The notes beneath the pieces are model-generated. The model made no database searches. It saw only the letters and a program-made list of their open reading frames with translations, and was not told where the DNA came from. From contig NC_083589.1 in NCBI RefSeq assembly GCF_027579695.1, positions 31,230,835-31,294,834 on the forward strand: a stretch of DNA of 64,000 nucleotides. The letters are read 5' to 3'. This DNA comes from Neoarius graeffei. Lineage: Eukaryota; Chordata; Actinopteri; Siluriformes; Ariidae. This document shows, piece after piece, positions 34,312 to 46,796 of this stretch (positions are counted from its first letter, which is position 1; each line of letters opens with the position of its first letter). Position numbers and translations under genes: made by a program.

Positions 34312-35332
34312 AAGATTTACAACCATCCATCCATTTTCTTCCGCTTATCCGAAGTTGGGTCACGATGGCAGCAGGCTAAGCAGGGTATTCCAGGCATCCC
34401 TCTACCCAGCAACACTTTCCAGTTCCTCCTGGGGGATCCCAAGGCGCTCCCAGGCCAGATGAGATATATAATCTCTTCAGCATGTTCTGGGTCTACCCCG
34501 AGGTCTCCTCCCAGTTGGACATGCCTGTAAAACCTCCAAAGGAAGGTGCCCAGGAGGCATCCTAAATAGACGCCTGAAGTTTCTTCCTCATGTTGTCTGA
34601 GGGAGTTTTTCCTTGCCACTGTTGCCACAGGCTTGCTCATCAGGGATAAATAAATTTATTTGGGATAAAATTAAACATGAACTAAAGTCTTTAATTCTCT
34701 GTAAAGTTGGGGGACAACGTGTGCAACGTGTATGACCAGCTGAATGAGAAAGCGTCAGAATTCGAGTTTTTTGCTTTGGCCATGGATGAGAGCAATGACG
34801 TGCAGGACACAGTACAACTGCTGTGATCTATTGATCTATTGCTCATATTATTATAATTTCACTGTTTTTTTTTCAATGTATTTATTTTATAGGCCTATTT
34901 ATTTGACCTTTATTAAGTGCTGCACACTATTATTATTAATATTATGTTGATGTCTGTTAGATGTCTGAGCTCCTCACCCTATCTCTAAAGGTGAGCCCAG
35001 CCACCCTACAGAGAAAGCTCATTTCAGCTGCTTGTATCCACAATCTCATCCTTTCAGTCCCTACCCAAAGATCATGACCATAGGTGAGGGTTGGAACGTA
35101 GATTGACTGGTAACTTGAAAGCTTTGCCTTCTGGCTCAGCTCCCTCTTCACCACAACGGTCCAGTACAACGCCTGCATTACTGCTGACGCTGCTCCAATC
35201 CGCCTGTCCATCGCACGCTCCATTTTACCATCACTTGTGAACAAGACCCCGAGATACCTGAACTCCTTCACTTGGGGCAGCAACTCACTTCCAACCTGGA
35301 GGGAGTACGCCAACGTTTTCCAACAGAGATAT
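34312..35332 (-). pseudogene. LINE remnant: ORF2 fragment and 3' end
   Basis: Reverse strand. The ORF2 fragment at 34962-35332 encodes VGSELLPQVKEFRYLGVLFT, RRIGAASAVMQALY and YVPTLTYGHDLW, the thumb/post-RT region of teleost non-LTR elements. The 3' untranslated end (34312-34562) finishes in atccatccat repeats. A fragment of the repeat described at 30500 lies between (34576-34712). Truncated at 35332 by a mariner-like end. Confidence 0.7.
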
Positions 35333-35480
35333 ACAACCCCAATTCCAAAAAAAAAAGTTGTGACACTATGTAAAACACAAATAGAAACAGAATGCGATGA
35401 TTTGCAAAGCATGGAAACCCAACATTTCATTGAAAATAGTACAAAGATGACATATCAAATGTTGAATACTTGTATGACTG
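35333..35480 (+). mobile_element. Fragment of mariner/Tc1-like family D
   Basis: Begins tacaaccccaattccaaaa, the end shared with 39786 and 63705, and continues about 145 bp into the subterminal region (gaatgcgatgatttgcaaag). The rest is absent. Confidence 0.75.
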
Positions 35481-35579
35481 TTTGATTGCATTTCCCTCAT
35501 TGCAACAGCACATGGAATTATCTGGGCTGAATACAACTTTTTGACTTTCATTTATGACAATATATTACATAGATACCAG

Positions 35580-35860
35580 ATGCGCAGCTTGTGAACAGGC
35601 AAGGCAGGCAACTGCTTGGGGCCCCTTGGCCCAGGGGCCCCCCGAGAGTCGGGGCCCGAGGGCTTATTTATTTTGTTTTTTTTAATTGTTTTTATTGTTC
35701 TTTACCATTGTATTTTTACATTTTGAATTTAAAAAACTTTGGTTTCATACATTTTTCGTTGGTGTCAGATTATTTATAACATATTGGTGATGAACACTGG
35801 TCAGAAGGGCCCCCTGGAAATTTTTGCTTGGGGCCACAACAGACCCTAGAATCGCCTCTG
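35580..35860. repeat. Possible GC-rich interspersed repeat
   Basis: Contains 'cttggggccccttggcccag' near the left and 'tgcttggggccacaacagac' near the right. The layout suggests a small element but its ends could not be defined. Confidence 0.35.
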
Positions 35861-36239
35861 ATAGATACACCTCATTACTGTTACAATAAAATGTAATAAA
35901 ATATCAAAAGACTTACATCACTACCAAGCCAACAATTGCACATTTTTAGGTCAATAGCACTGCTGCATTCTTACAATGACAGCATCAGAAACTCTTACTC
36001 AGTTTCCTAAATCTGATGACCTACTGCGTCATGGTTTTATTCCCTGCTTTTACTGGAACTGAGGAGTGAGTTTGAAAGAGGAATGTTTTGAGGGATCTGC
36101 TGACACCAAGTGGACAATAAGAGACACTGCACATTATAGTGTAACAATGCATCTCAACCAAGTCCATCATACTAAAACATAATGCATATCTGCAAATGGT
36201 AGCATCAGTCAGTGCAATGGATCCATATTACGAACTTCT

Positions 36240-36890
36240 TCTTCTTCTGACTGTTCCTGTTAGGGGTCGCCACAGCAGATAATGTTCCTCCATATCCTCC
36301 TGTCCTCTGTATCTTTTTGTCTAGCATCAACTGTCCTCATGTCCTCCTTCACCTCATCTCATTCATCTCATTATCTCTAGCTGCTTTATCCTGTTCTACA
36401 GGGTTGCAGGCAAGCTGGAGCCTATCCCAGCTGACTACGGGCGAAAGGCGGGGTACACCCTGGACAAGTCGCCAGGTCATCACAGGGCTGACACATAGAC
36501 ACAACCATTCACACTCACATTCACACCTACGGTCAATTTAGAGTCACCAGTTAACCTAACCTGCATGTCTTTGGACTGTGGGGGAAACCGGAGCACCCGG
36601 AGGAAACCCACGCGGACACGGGGAGAACATGCAAACTCCACACAGAAAGGCCCTCGCCGGCCACGGGGCTCGAACCCGGACCTTCTTGCTGTGAGGGGAC
36701 AGCGCTAACCACTACACTACCGTGCTGCCTGTCCTCCTTCACCACATCCATAAATCTCATCTTTGGTCTTCCTCTTTTCCTTCTACCTGGCAACTCCATC
36801 TTCAGCACTCTTTTTCCCCAAAATGCCCTGGATCTCTCCTTTGTACATGTCCAAACCATCGTAGGGATCCTCTCTCATTTTGTCTCTCTC
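36240..36890 (-). pseudogene. LINE ORF2 C-terminal fragment split by a SINE
   Basis: On the reverse strand, KMELPGRRKRGRPKMRFMDV (about 36743-36830) is a conserved ORF2 tail motif. The 3' part continues at 36240-36339 on the other side of a SINE insertion (36353-36729) whose duplicated target lies in the LINE. Confidence 0.75.
36353..36729 (-). mobile_element. Full-length SINE inside the LINE fragment
   Basis: 13-bp duplication tgtcctccttcac at 36340-36352 and 36730-36742. Removing it restores the LINE sequence. Confidence 0.92.
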
Positions 36891-37459
36891 ACTTTGTCTC
36901 CAAGCCGTCCTCCATATTATGAACTACAATTGGTTCCAAATCGCAAAACAGTTTATCTTGAATGCCACATGATAGATAAGGGATAGACAGCCAAGGGTAC
37001 CTGGTCATTAAAGGAGTTCAATGAATTAGACCATTATGCAGTCATAACATGATACAGCGAGCATGTGAAATCACAGAATCTGAAAAAAATTTGGAAAATG
37101 TTATTGAAGTGTGGTTTTAAATTTGTAATCAATTTGTAGTCAGTTAGGTCCTAACTGTAACTATAGCTGTAATTGCTTGGAAAAAACATGAATAAATGTA
37201 AGCCCACACCAAGTGGATTGATGGAAATAAAACTGAAAAGGAAAAAAGAAGCCTGTGAATATTAATTTTCTCTAATGGGTCATACGAAAAATTAATTCTG
37301 AACTTTTGGTCCAAAGAAACCTCAACACACTGTTACTTCTGGCCATTGAGTTGGAGCTTGTGAGTTAGGAGCCTGAGATTACTTGATAAAAGTAAGAAAG
37401 AAGCCAATCTTGGAAGGAAAGACCATCTTCTACATTATCAGAGAGAGTACTCAAACACT
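36891..37459. other. Unassigned DNA
   Basis: No gene or recognisable repeat. Confidence 0.45.
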
Positions 37460-37471
37460 GGTAATGGACAT

Positions 37472-37842
37472 TTCATCTCATCTCATTATCTCTAGCCGCT
37501 TTATCCTTCTGCAGGGTCGCAGGCAAGCTGGAGCCTATCCCAGCTGACTACGGGCAAAAGGCGGGGTACACCCTGGACAAGTCGCCAGGTCATCACAGGG
37601 CCGACACATAGACACAGACAACCATTCACATTCACACCTACGGTCAATTTAGAGTCACCAGTTAACCTAACCTGCATGTCTTTGGACTGTGGGGGAAACC
37701 GGAGCACCCGGAGGAAACCCACGCGGACACGGGGAGAACATGCAAACTCCACACAGAAAGGCCCTCGCTGGCCCCGGGGCTCGAACCCAGGACCTTCTTG
37801 CTGTGAGGCGACAGCGCTAACCACTACACCACCATGCCGCCC
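37472..37842 (-). mobile_element. Full-length SINE, 12-bp target duplication
   Basis: Duplication ggtaatggacat at 37460-37471 and 37843-37854. Confidence 0.92.
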
Positions 37843-37870
37843 GGTAATGGACATGTAAAGTAATAATGGA

Positions 37871-38291
37871 CACCGATCAGCCATAACATTAAAACCACTG
37901 ATGGGTGAAGTGAATAACATTGATTATGTCATTACAAACTGCTGAAAAAGTTAATGCTGACACCTTTCTGTTTTAGCCAGAATTAACTTTTTCAGCAGTT
38001 TGTACTACAGTAGTTCTTCTGTGGGATTGGACCATAGGACTAGTCTTCATGCCCCATGCGAATCATTGAGCCTTCAACACCCATGACCCTGTCACTGGTT
38101 CACCAGTTGTCCTTCCTTGGACCACTTTTGGCAGGTACTAACCACTGCATACTGGGAACACCCCACAAGATGTACCATTTTGGAGATCAGACCCAGTCAT
38201 CTTGCCATCACAATTTGGCTCTTGTCAAAATCACTCAGATCCTTACGCTTGCCCATTTATTGATTGGTTTTAATGTTACGGCTGATTGGTG
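37871..38291. mobile_element. 421-bp inverted-repeat element
   Basis: CACCGATCAGCCATAACATT at the left and the complement of ...aatgttacggctgattggtg at the right. No transposase remains. It resembles small Tc1-like derivatives, but a clean TA duplication is visible only on the right. Confidence 0.7.
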
Positions 38292-38422
38292 TATGCATTT
38301 ATTAGTTTGTTGGATGGGCTGACAGGGATTTTATGCATTGGGTAATGCATAGTAGGGTGAGGAGGAGGGCCAGGTTTAGGTTCCTGCCCAAGATTTATTT
38401 CTCTGTCCCTGAGTAAATACTA

Positions 38423-38660
38423 TTGTATAATATAAGAGTTACGAGGACCCCAGGGTTCTTTCAGCATGAGATAGTGCAACTTCTGAATAACAAGGAATGT
38501 GTTGTCACATACCTGGACAATATCCTAGTCTCCACAGATAACCCTAAACAACACAAGGAACAATTCCAGATCATTCTGCGAATTGTAGAAAAAAGCAGGG
38601 CTAAAGCTTAATAAAACTCTTACTGTGTCTGTTATTGTGTTTCAGCTAGAATGATCATGC
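38423..38660 (+). pseudogene. Ty3/gypsy RT fragment
   Basis: TPGFFQHEIVQLLNN...VVTYLDNILVSTDNPKQHKEQF matches the palm of gypsy-type reverse transcriptases, with YLDN in place of the catalytic YxDD. Short, isolated and out of frame after 38611. Confidence 0.6.
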
Positions 38661-38663
38661 AAT

Positions 38664-38960
38664 ATGGCAGAGCTGAAGACGTTCATTATCCAGAATTACA
38701 TTGCACACCAACAGATCAAATGGTTTGGACACCTCACCAGAATGTCACCTACCCAACCAGCCCTGAGAGCCTACAACACCAGAGGGTCAGGCCAGAGAGC
38801 TAGAGGACGACCACGCCGCCACTGGATTGATGGTGTGACAGAGACTCTGGGCACCATTGGCCTGACACCCCAACAGGCAACGCGTCTAGCACAAGACCGT
38901 CTACTCCATCTCCCCGCAACACCCCCGTAGAGGTAGCAGCGGCCGGATAAAGTAAAGTAA
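38664..38960 (+). pseudogene. LINE ORF2 C-terminal fragment
   Basis: IKWFGHLTRMSPTQPALRAY and GQRARGRPRRHWIDGV are typical of the extreme C-terminus of teleost non-LTR ORF2. It ends with TAG and a short 3' tail, 'ggataaagtaaagtaagtaag'. It abuts the gypsy fragment, probably a 5'-truncated insertion. Confidence 0.7.
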
Positions 38961-39538
38961 GTAAGAAAACGTTCATTTATGCTTTACTGGCCACTAAACT
39001 TCTGAACACACTACTTAAGAGTGAAGACGTTAAAAGGGTCTTTCAGAAGGTAAAAATCACTACTATGTTGTGGGATTGTTAAAACCCATTCATGGAACTA
39101 ATCATGGATAGAGGTGTAGTATGGAGCAAAATTCCTACAGGGTATAGGTTTATTTCAACTGAGCACATAAGGCTGTTGGTGAGTATGCTGCATTATAACT
39201 CTACTGCCTACCAGTGGTGGAAAGAGTACAAAACACGTGAGCTGAGTTAAGGTACTGCTACTGTAGTTATCATGCACTTGAGTAAAAGTAATGATAAAAA
39301 AAATACTAAATTAAGAGTATGAGTCAAACTACTTGACTTGGAAATACTTTACAAATTACTTACAAATTAACATAACCAATCAAAAATCATTTTACATCTG
39401 AGGAACACACATTTTTGAACAATTATGATAACTACCCAAGCAAGCTATCCTGAATTGAACACCACCTCCATTATCAACATTATATAAAGAAAGGTAATGT
39501 GGCCAGCAAACCAATTGTTTCTGGGGATTCAGTAGCTT
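38961..39538. other. Unassigned DNA
   Basis: No gene or recognisable repeat termini. Confidence 0.4.
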
Positions 39539-39552
39539 GCTAGTTCATTAGC

Positions 39553-39678
39553 AATCCATCCATCCATTATCTGTAACCGCTTATCCTGTACAGGGTCGCA
39601 GGCAAGCTGGAGCCTATCCCAGCTGACTATGGTTGAGAGGCGGGGTACACCCTGGACAAGTCACTAGGTCATCACAGG
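39553..39678 (-). mobile_element. 5'-truncated SINE, 14-bp target duplication
   Basis: Only the 3' 126 bp with an ATCC tail. Duplication gctagttcattagc at 39539-39552 and 39679-39692. Confidence 0.9.
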
Positions 39679-39785
39679 GCTAGTTCATTAGCTAGTCCAT
39701 ATTAATCCATACACATTTCTCACTACATACAGTTTGTAATTAACTATCTAGCAAGGATATCCATGACACATTATCCTCAGAGTTA

Positions 39786-41686
39786 CAACCCCAATTCCAA
39801 AAAAATTGGGATGCTGTGTGAACTGCAAATAAAAACAGAATGCGATAATTTGCAAATCATGGAAACCCTATATTTCATTGAAAATAATACAAAGACAACA
39901 TATCAAATGCTGAAACTGAGAAATTTTATTAATTTTTTAAATATATGCTCATTTTGAATTTTGTCAGCAACATGTTTCAAAAAAGTTGGGACAGGGGCAT
40001 GTTTACCACTGTGTTATATCACCTCTACTTTTAACAACACTCTGTGAACATTCGGGAACTGAGGAGACCAATTGCTATAGTTTTGAAAGAGAAATATTGT
40101 CCCATTCTTGCCTGATATACAATTTCAGTTGCTCAACAGTTCGGGGTCTCCTTTGTTGTATTTTGCACTTCATAATGCATCAAATGTTTTAAATTGGAGA
40201 CAGGTCTGGACTGCAGGCAGGCCAGTTTAGCACCTGGACTCTTTTACTATGGAGCCATTCTGTTTTAATATGTGCAGAAAGCGGTTTGGCATTGTCTTGC
40301 TGAAAGAAGGAAGGCCTTCCCTGAAAAAGATTTTGTCTGAATGGCAGCATGTTGTTCCAAAACCTGTATATATCATTCAGCATTAATGCTGCCTTCCCAG
40401 ATGTACAAGCTACCCATGACATGTGCACTAATGCACCCTCATGCCATCACAGATGCTGGCTTTTGAACTGTACACTGATAACAAGCTGGATGGTCCCTCT
40501 CCTCTTTAGCCTGAAGGACGTGGTATCCATGATTTCTAAAAAGAATTTCTACTTTTGATTCGTTAGACCTCAGGACAATTTTCCACTTCACCTCAGTCCG
40601 TTGTAAAAGAGCTTGGGCCCAGAGAAGGTGACGGTGTTTCTGGATATTGCTTATATCTAGTTTTAACTTGCATTTGTGGATGCAGTAATGAACTGTTTAC
40701 ACAGATGATGGTTTTTTGAAGTGTTCCTGAGCCCATACAGTGATTTCCACTACAGACACATGTCTGCTTTTAATGCACTGTCGCCTGAGGGCCTGAAGAT
40801 CACAGACATCCAGTGTTAGTTTTCAGTCTTGTCTCTTGCATACAGAGATTTCTCCAGATTCTCTGAATATTTTAATGATATTATGGACCATAGATGATGT
40901 GATTCCCAAATTCTTTGCGATTTTCCACTGAGGAACGTTATTCTAAAATTGTTGCACTGTTTGTCTTTCACAGAGTGGTGAACCCCTTCCCAGTTACTTT
41001 TGAGCCTCTCTGGGATGCTCTTTTTACACCCAATCATGTAACTGACCTGTTGCCAATTAACCTAATTAGTTTTTTTTAGCATTACACAACTTTTTCAGTC
41101 TTTTGTTGCCCTGTCCCAGCTTTTCTGAAACATGTTGCTGACATCAAATTCAAAATGAGCATCTCATCTCATCTCATTATCTCTAGCCGCTTTATCCTGT
41201 TCTACAGGGTCGCAGGCAAGCTGGAGCCTATCCCAGCTGACTACGGGCGAAAGGCGGGGTACACCCTGGACAAGTCGCCAGGTCATCACAGGGCTGACAC
41301 ATAGACACAGACAACCATTCACACTCACACTCACACCTACGGTCAATTTAGAGTCACCAGTTAACCTAACCTGCATGTCTTTGGACTGTGGGGGAAACCG
41401 GAGCACCCGGAGGAAACCCACGCGGACACAGGGAGAACATGCAAACTCCGCACAGAAAGGCCCTCGCTGGCCACGGGGCTCGAACCCGGACCTTCTTGCT
41501 GTGAGGCAACAGCGCTAACCACTACACCACCGTGCCACCAAAATGAGCATATTTTTTTTTAAAAAGCAATACATTTATCAGTTTCAACATTTGCTATGTT
41601 GTCTTTGTACTATTTTCAATGAAATATAGGGTTTCCATGATTTGCAGATCTTCACATTTTGCTTTTATTTATGTTTTACACAGTGA
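39786..41686 (-). mobile_element. Mariner/Tc1-like family D, copy 2
   Basis: Left end caaccccaattccaaaaaaa after TA. The subterminal sequence (aaatcatggaaaccctatat) is mirrored on the right at 41618-41650. Reverse-strand transposase pieces include SFFQQDNAKPLSAHIKTEWL and VLNWPACSPDLSPI (40189-40428), which carry the second catalytic acid and the SPDL box. Frameshifted elsewhere. A SINE (41163-41538) is inserted in the right arm. Confidence 0.75.
41163..41538 (-). mobile_element. Full-length SINE in family D right arm
   Basis: Duplication caaaatgagcat at 41151-41162 and 41539-41550, inside the mariner-like arm, so the SINE is younger. Confidence 0.92.
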
Positions 41687-42578
41687 CCCAGTGTTATTAT
41701 TTTTTCAAAATAAACACATATTTAAATTTTGATTATTGCAACACATTTAAAAAAAGAAGTTGGGAAGGTAAAGCATTTACCACTTTGTAATGTTGCCATT
41801 TCTTCCCACAACACTGAGACCAGAGAAGTCAACAAAGCTCCTGGACACAGTTAAAGTAAGGCTTATTTTTTGCACAGTAACATTTTAACTGGCATTTGTG
41901 AATGGAACTCCATATTGTAGTGCTTGACAAAGGTTTGCTAAAGTAAACCCAAGCCCATGTGGTTATATCAGCTACAGACGAATGATGGTTCTTGATTCAG
42001 TGCCGTCTGAGGGATCAGAGATCATGGGTGTTCAGATTAGGCTTGCATCCTTGCCCGTTATGCACCAGAATTCCTCCAGATTCCTTGATTCATGATTCAT
42101 GATATTATGCACCATAGAGGGTGAAATATCCAAATCCCTTCCTATCTTTCTTTGAGGAACATTGCTTTGAAGCATTTCTATTATTTTCTCACACGTGTGG
42201 ACAAACTGGGGATCCTCGGCCCATCTTTGCTCCTCAAAGACTAGATCTTTCCTGGATACTGATTTTGTACCAAATCATGATGACAGTCACCTGTTGACAT
42301 CACCTGTTTCAAATCAAATCATTATGTAATTGTTTTATCTCATTACTAGCCCTACATTTCCCCGTCCCAACTTTTTTTTGAATGTGTTGCAGGCCTGAAA
42401 CACAGGAATGGATGTATATTAACAAATGAAATGAAGTTGACCAGACAAGACATGAAGTATCCTGGATTCATGCTGTCTGCAATGAAATACAAGCCAAAGT
42501 AAATTTCGAAATCACTGAATTATTTTTTTATTTGCATTTTACATACAGTACCGTCCCAACTTTTTCTGATTTGGGGTT
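41687..42578 (-). mobile_element. Mariner/Tc1-like family D relative, decayed
   Basis: Contains gtgccgtctgagggatcaga and ccagattccttgattcatga, diverged from the same coding region as copy 2. The right end is ctttttctgatttggggttt followed by a TA-like end. Joined to copy 2 without a recognisable left end. Confidence 0.6.
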
Positions 42579-42737
42579 TATTTTTAACCCTTAACGAACA
42601 TGTCAATTAAGGCTTTTTCCTCACATTCCTCACTATGATACCTTTACTACTTACTAGACATACTTACAGATATAACTTTACTACTATACTTACTGTAGTT
42701 ACTGAATCATTTACAGGATAATAAGAATAATAAAACA

Positions 42738-43085
42738 TGGACGGTGCATTGGATAGCACTGTTGCCTCACAGCAAGAAGGTTCCAGGTTTGAACCTCATG
42801 GCTGATGGGGGCCTTTCTGTATGGAGTTTACATGTTCTCCCTGTGTCTGCGTGGGTTTCCTCCAGGTGCTCCGATTTCCTCCCACAGTTCAAAGACATGC
42901 AAATTAGGTAAAATACCTAGCCACTGGGGTTGCACAAACCAGTGCATACTTAGTGCCGGTCCCAAGCCCATATAGATTGGGGAGGGTTACGTTAGAAAGG
43001 GCATCTGGTGTAAAAACCTATGCCAAATCAAATATATAGATCATAAATTGGGAAGGATGACCCACTGTGGCAACCCGTAATGGGA
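42738..43085 (+). mobile_element. SINE with third tail type
   Basis: Head and central domain as in the abundant SINE, then 'taggtaaaatacctagccac', 'gcatacttagtgccggtccc', 'gggcatctggtgtaaaaacc' and ...'cccactgtggcaacccgtaa'. This tail resembles the 3' end of a different LINE group. Confidence 0.75.
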
Positions 43086-43251
43086 AGAAAATGAAGATGC
43101 TTTAAGAAAAAAATAACAAAAAACCTCAAGACATGATGTTCAACAATCCCTTGTGCCAATAGTTGGTGAGCACTTACAATGGATTTGCCTTGTTGTTGAG
43201 AGTGGCAGATGGTTGACAGGTGGGTGGACAACCTCCATCCTCAGTGTTTTA

Positions 43252-43810
43252 TTAATTAGCCCACTACATCTCTGGAGGGCTCAATGGTGGATTCTGGTGT
43301 CCTAGATCCAATCCCTGCATACACACACACATTCTGTATTCCTGATCTCTTGATGTTATGATGATGTTCTTGGGGCCAAGCAAGTGTCCTTTTGCTTGAG
43401 TCATATCCACTGACTGCTTCTTTCAGCCACCTCTGAGACTTATCTGATGGTCTGGCCTGTCCGTGGATTCCTACTTCCTTCAGCAGTCTGATGGTAGAAA
43501 AAGCCACAAACTCTCTGCTTCCCATTTCAACAGGAAAGACTTTGGCATTCAAGCCATGCTGTTTTGCTTCTGCTGCTAACTCTGCATAATGTAGTTTCTT
43601 ATGCTCATAGGCCTCTTCTACCGAGTCCTCACATGAGATTATATGATGTAAGCAATCTTCAGTGATGGAGACCAGAGTACCAAATCTGGCCTAAGGTTGG
43701 CAGACGCAATCTCAGGTAGAAAGATTAACTATAGGCCGATGCAAAGGTGTCCTGTTTCTGGCTTCAAAAAAGGATGTTTGGGCTTTTTCTGTCCTTCTTG
43801 GATGAAACAT
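43252..43810 (-). pseudogene. LINE ORF2 terminal fragment
   Basis: On the reverse strand, NAKVFPVEMGSREFVAFSTI and RLLKEVGIHGQARP match the conserved PVEVG(C)RGF box near the end of teleost non-LTR ORF2. Interrupted frames. Confidence 0.65.
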
Positions 43811-44678
43811 TAAGAACTAATAATAAGCTGGGGGTTTAAGGGGTTCACTGTTCCTCAGATGCTAAGTTAATGCAGCTAGTTTAGCAAGTCTGTTTTTAAC
43901 TCTTGCACATGATATGTGTATGTTGTTAATGAGAGCAGCAATACAGAAGGATACCCATTAAACAGCTTTACAGTGGACTGGAATTAGCTCTGATGTCCTT
44001 TTTTCTACATGGAACACAATGTTTAAATCTCTTCTGGTGAAAAGAATAATTTCTACTGAGCTCTATGTGGCCTAATGGTTTGTTTGGGGTCTTATTTGAC
44101 ACGTCAAAAAGTGCATGCCATATTGCAGAATTGCAGACGTCTTTCTCTAGCAGTCAGTTAATCTGTAATATGAGAGCATGTGATATTCTGCACTGTGTTC
44201 ACCTGGACTTGTCACTCTGCCTTTATACTGGGGGTATAGATGAGTGAGTACACTGAATGTACTCACTGAATTAATTGTGTAGGCATTTTTTAACCTTGAT
44301 TTAATTATATTTACATCCATAAATATGCTATATTAAGGATTTTGCATGCTAATCTTATATAATTTTGCAACATTTAGTACTTATTCTTACTGTCACACAT
44401 ACACACACAAAAGTGTGGAAACCTGAATCAAAATAAATAGAGGACAAGAAGACAACAAAGGTATGCAATTAATATGTACAGACAAATAAGAGGAGAAATT
44501 AGCAACCATACACAATAATTATGATAAGGGTACAAGCATAAAACATGATAGAATTTAAAGCGATTTTGTTTTTCAGCATGTTAGGCTTAATATATAAAGA
44601 AAGCTTTCATACATCAATATTCTAATACATCAATTGTATTATTATTATTATTACTACACTAAGAGGTTAATATAAATA
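43811..44678. other. Unassigned AT-rich DNA
   Basis: No gene or recognisable repeat apart from a short ATT run near 44638. Confidence 0.45.
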
Positions 44679-46256
44679 CAGTTGTGGTCAGAAGTTTATA
44701 TACAGTGACATGAATGTCATCTTGGATATGAATGTCATGGCAATATTTGGGCTTTCAGTAATTTCTTTGAACTGTTCTTTTTCTGTGGCAGAATGTACAG
44801 CATACGTTTTAATTTTCTTTGGGTTTTCTAAACTCAACACAGGGTCAAATTATACATACAGGGTCAAAAATTTACATACACTCACTTAGATTATTAATTC
44901 AGAGGTGCTGAAACTTCCAAAATGTCTCTTACCTTGCCAAGACTGAGGTCTCTTAACTTCCTGTTAGTGATCATGATTGACTACAGCTGGTAGTGTCTCT
45001 GTGCCTTCATAAAAAGGGTCAGTTTAAAGCACTCATTGTGACCAACACACAGTAAAATGGGAAAGTCCAAGGAGCTCAGTGCAGACCTGAGAAAGAGGAT
45101 TGCAGATATACTGTACACAACTCCGGAATGTCTCTTAGAGTCATTTCTAAACAACTGTAAATTCCAAGATCAGTTCAAAGAATTGTATCCAAGTTATTGT
45201 GAGGTGTAGTCACTTTGCCAAGCCAATTTGCTTCAAGAAAACCCAAACTGTCACCCTTAGCTGAAAAGAAATTGGTTTGGATGGTCAGGAACAACCTGGG
45301 AACCACCATGGCACAGCCCTGCCATGAACTGGAAGCTGATGGATCACTGTCTACAGTTCAGATCACCATAGACTAAGAGGCTGCTATCCAAGAAATAACC
45401 CCCTGCTCCAAAATTTACACCTTCAAGCTTAACTAAAGTTTGAAGCTTACCACACAGACAAAGAAAAAGCCTTCTGGAGGATAGCTGTATGGTCAGATGA
45501 GACAAAGATTGAGTTGTTTGGCCACAATGACCACCATGTACAGAGGGACAGTGTACCAGCTGGTGGTGGTGGTAGGATCATCATACTCGGGAGGTTTTGC
45601 TGCCAGTGGAACTGGTTCATTGCACAAAGTGGATGGAATAATGAAGAAAGAGGACTAACTCAGAATTCTTCAGCATAAATCATCAGAAACTTGAACACGG
45701 CTTGGGACTTGGGAGTCACAACAGGACAATGAACCCAAACACGCATCAGAGTTGGTTGTGGAGGATAAAGCAGGCTAACATTAAGCTTAAAACAAGTCCT
45801 GACTTCAACCCTATTGAAAATATATGGACTGTGCTTATAAGTCGAGTCCATGCCAAGAAAAACAAATTTAATTGAACTCTACCAATTCTACCATGAAGAG
45901 TTGTGAAATATCCAACCAGAATTCTGCCAGAAGCTTGTTCATGGTAAACAAAAATGTTTGGTCAAGGTGAATCTTGCGAAGCGACATTTTACCCAAATAT
46001 TAGGTGTGCTGTATGTATATTTTTGACCTTGTATGTATAATTTTGACCCTGTGTTGATTTCAGAAAACCCCCCAAAAATTAAAACTTGTGCACCAAATTC
46101 TAGTGTTTCTTTTTTAATTAAAGATGTATGCTGTACAATCATTCTGCCACAGAAAAAGAACAGTACAAAGAAATTACTGAAAGCCCAACTATTGCCATGA
46201 CATTCATATCCAAGATGACATTCATGTCACTGTATGTAAACTCCTGACCACAACTG
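44679..46256 (+). mobile_element. Tc1-like family E, both ends, decayed transposase
   Basis: 1578 bp flanked by TA. Ends CAGTTGTGGTCAGAAGTTTA and inverted ...aaactcctgaccacaactg. Arms of about 200 bp (catgaatgtcatcttggata). A forward transposase relic starts MGKSKELSADLRKRIAD at 45057. Later pieces: VWSDETKIELFGHND (first Asp, about 45490), QQDNEPKHAS (second Asp, about 45725) and NPIENIWTVL (Glu, about 45808). Numerous stops and frameshifts. It ends about 320 bp upstream of the host start codon. Confidence 0.85.
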
Positions 46257-46579
46257 TATATAGTAAATATTACTTCTTACAAATGTTGATAAATCTTGAA
46301 ACTATCCTTCTCATTTCTTCACACAGACATATGACAGCAACATAAATAGTTGTGCTCTCCATGTTAGTGACTACAGATCTATTATTACTGCTGCTGTAAA
46401 TAGCGAGAGCTCCACCTATGCACTCAGAACAGAAGGAGGAGCAAACTAGTGAGTACTCACATGTCCGGTGTTTGACCCAACTCCCTTCTTTCTCCGTTGC
46501 TCCCTGTCTCACTTTCACACAAACAAAAACATACCCTGATCAGAGAGTTTCTCACACATACACATACTCACAAAACACC

Positions 46580-46796
46580 ATGGTGAAGTGTCTGATCCGG
46601 ATCAAGACGAAGGTCAATATTCACCTGCGGATGATTAACCACTGCTACCGGGATGTGAAGGTGCGGGTGCTGACGCTGGGCCCCAGACTTCTGGGTAACG
46701 TTTTGGGTGCTCTGCCCATCATACCCTCTCTACCCGAGTCCAGTAGCTCCTCAGGGATCAGCCTGTCTCCATATGGACGAAGCCACATACCCACAG
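46580..46796 (+). CDS. Host gene, first coding exon (unidentified membrane protein)
   Basis: I do not recognise this gene. The exon encodes 72 residues plus one base. The ATG at 46580 has a strong context (caccATGg); an in-frame ATG at 46418 is weaker. The residues are basic and hydrophobic (MVKCLIRIKTKVNIHLRMIN...) and end in a Ser-rich stretch (SLPESSSSSGISLSPYG). The exon closes at a good donor, CACAG|GTAATA, at 46797. The leftover base (phase 1) completes a GAT codon with the first two bases of the exon at 61131, so the two exons read through in frame. It is the only long non-repeat reading frame with a clean splice site in its neighbourhood. Exons between the two cannot be excluded. A decayed Tc1-like element ends at 46256, about 320 bp upstream. 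No TATA box is evident. Confidence 0.65.

Noticed and set aside
46418..46579. Upstream in-frame ATG at 46418 as the host start
   Set aside because: Its context is poor and the 54 residues look like untranslated leader. The ATG at 46580 has a strong context. I cannot exclude use of the first.
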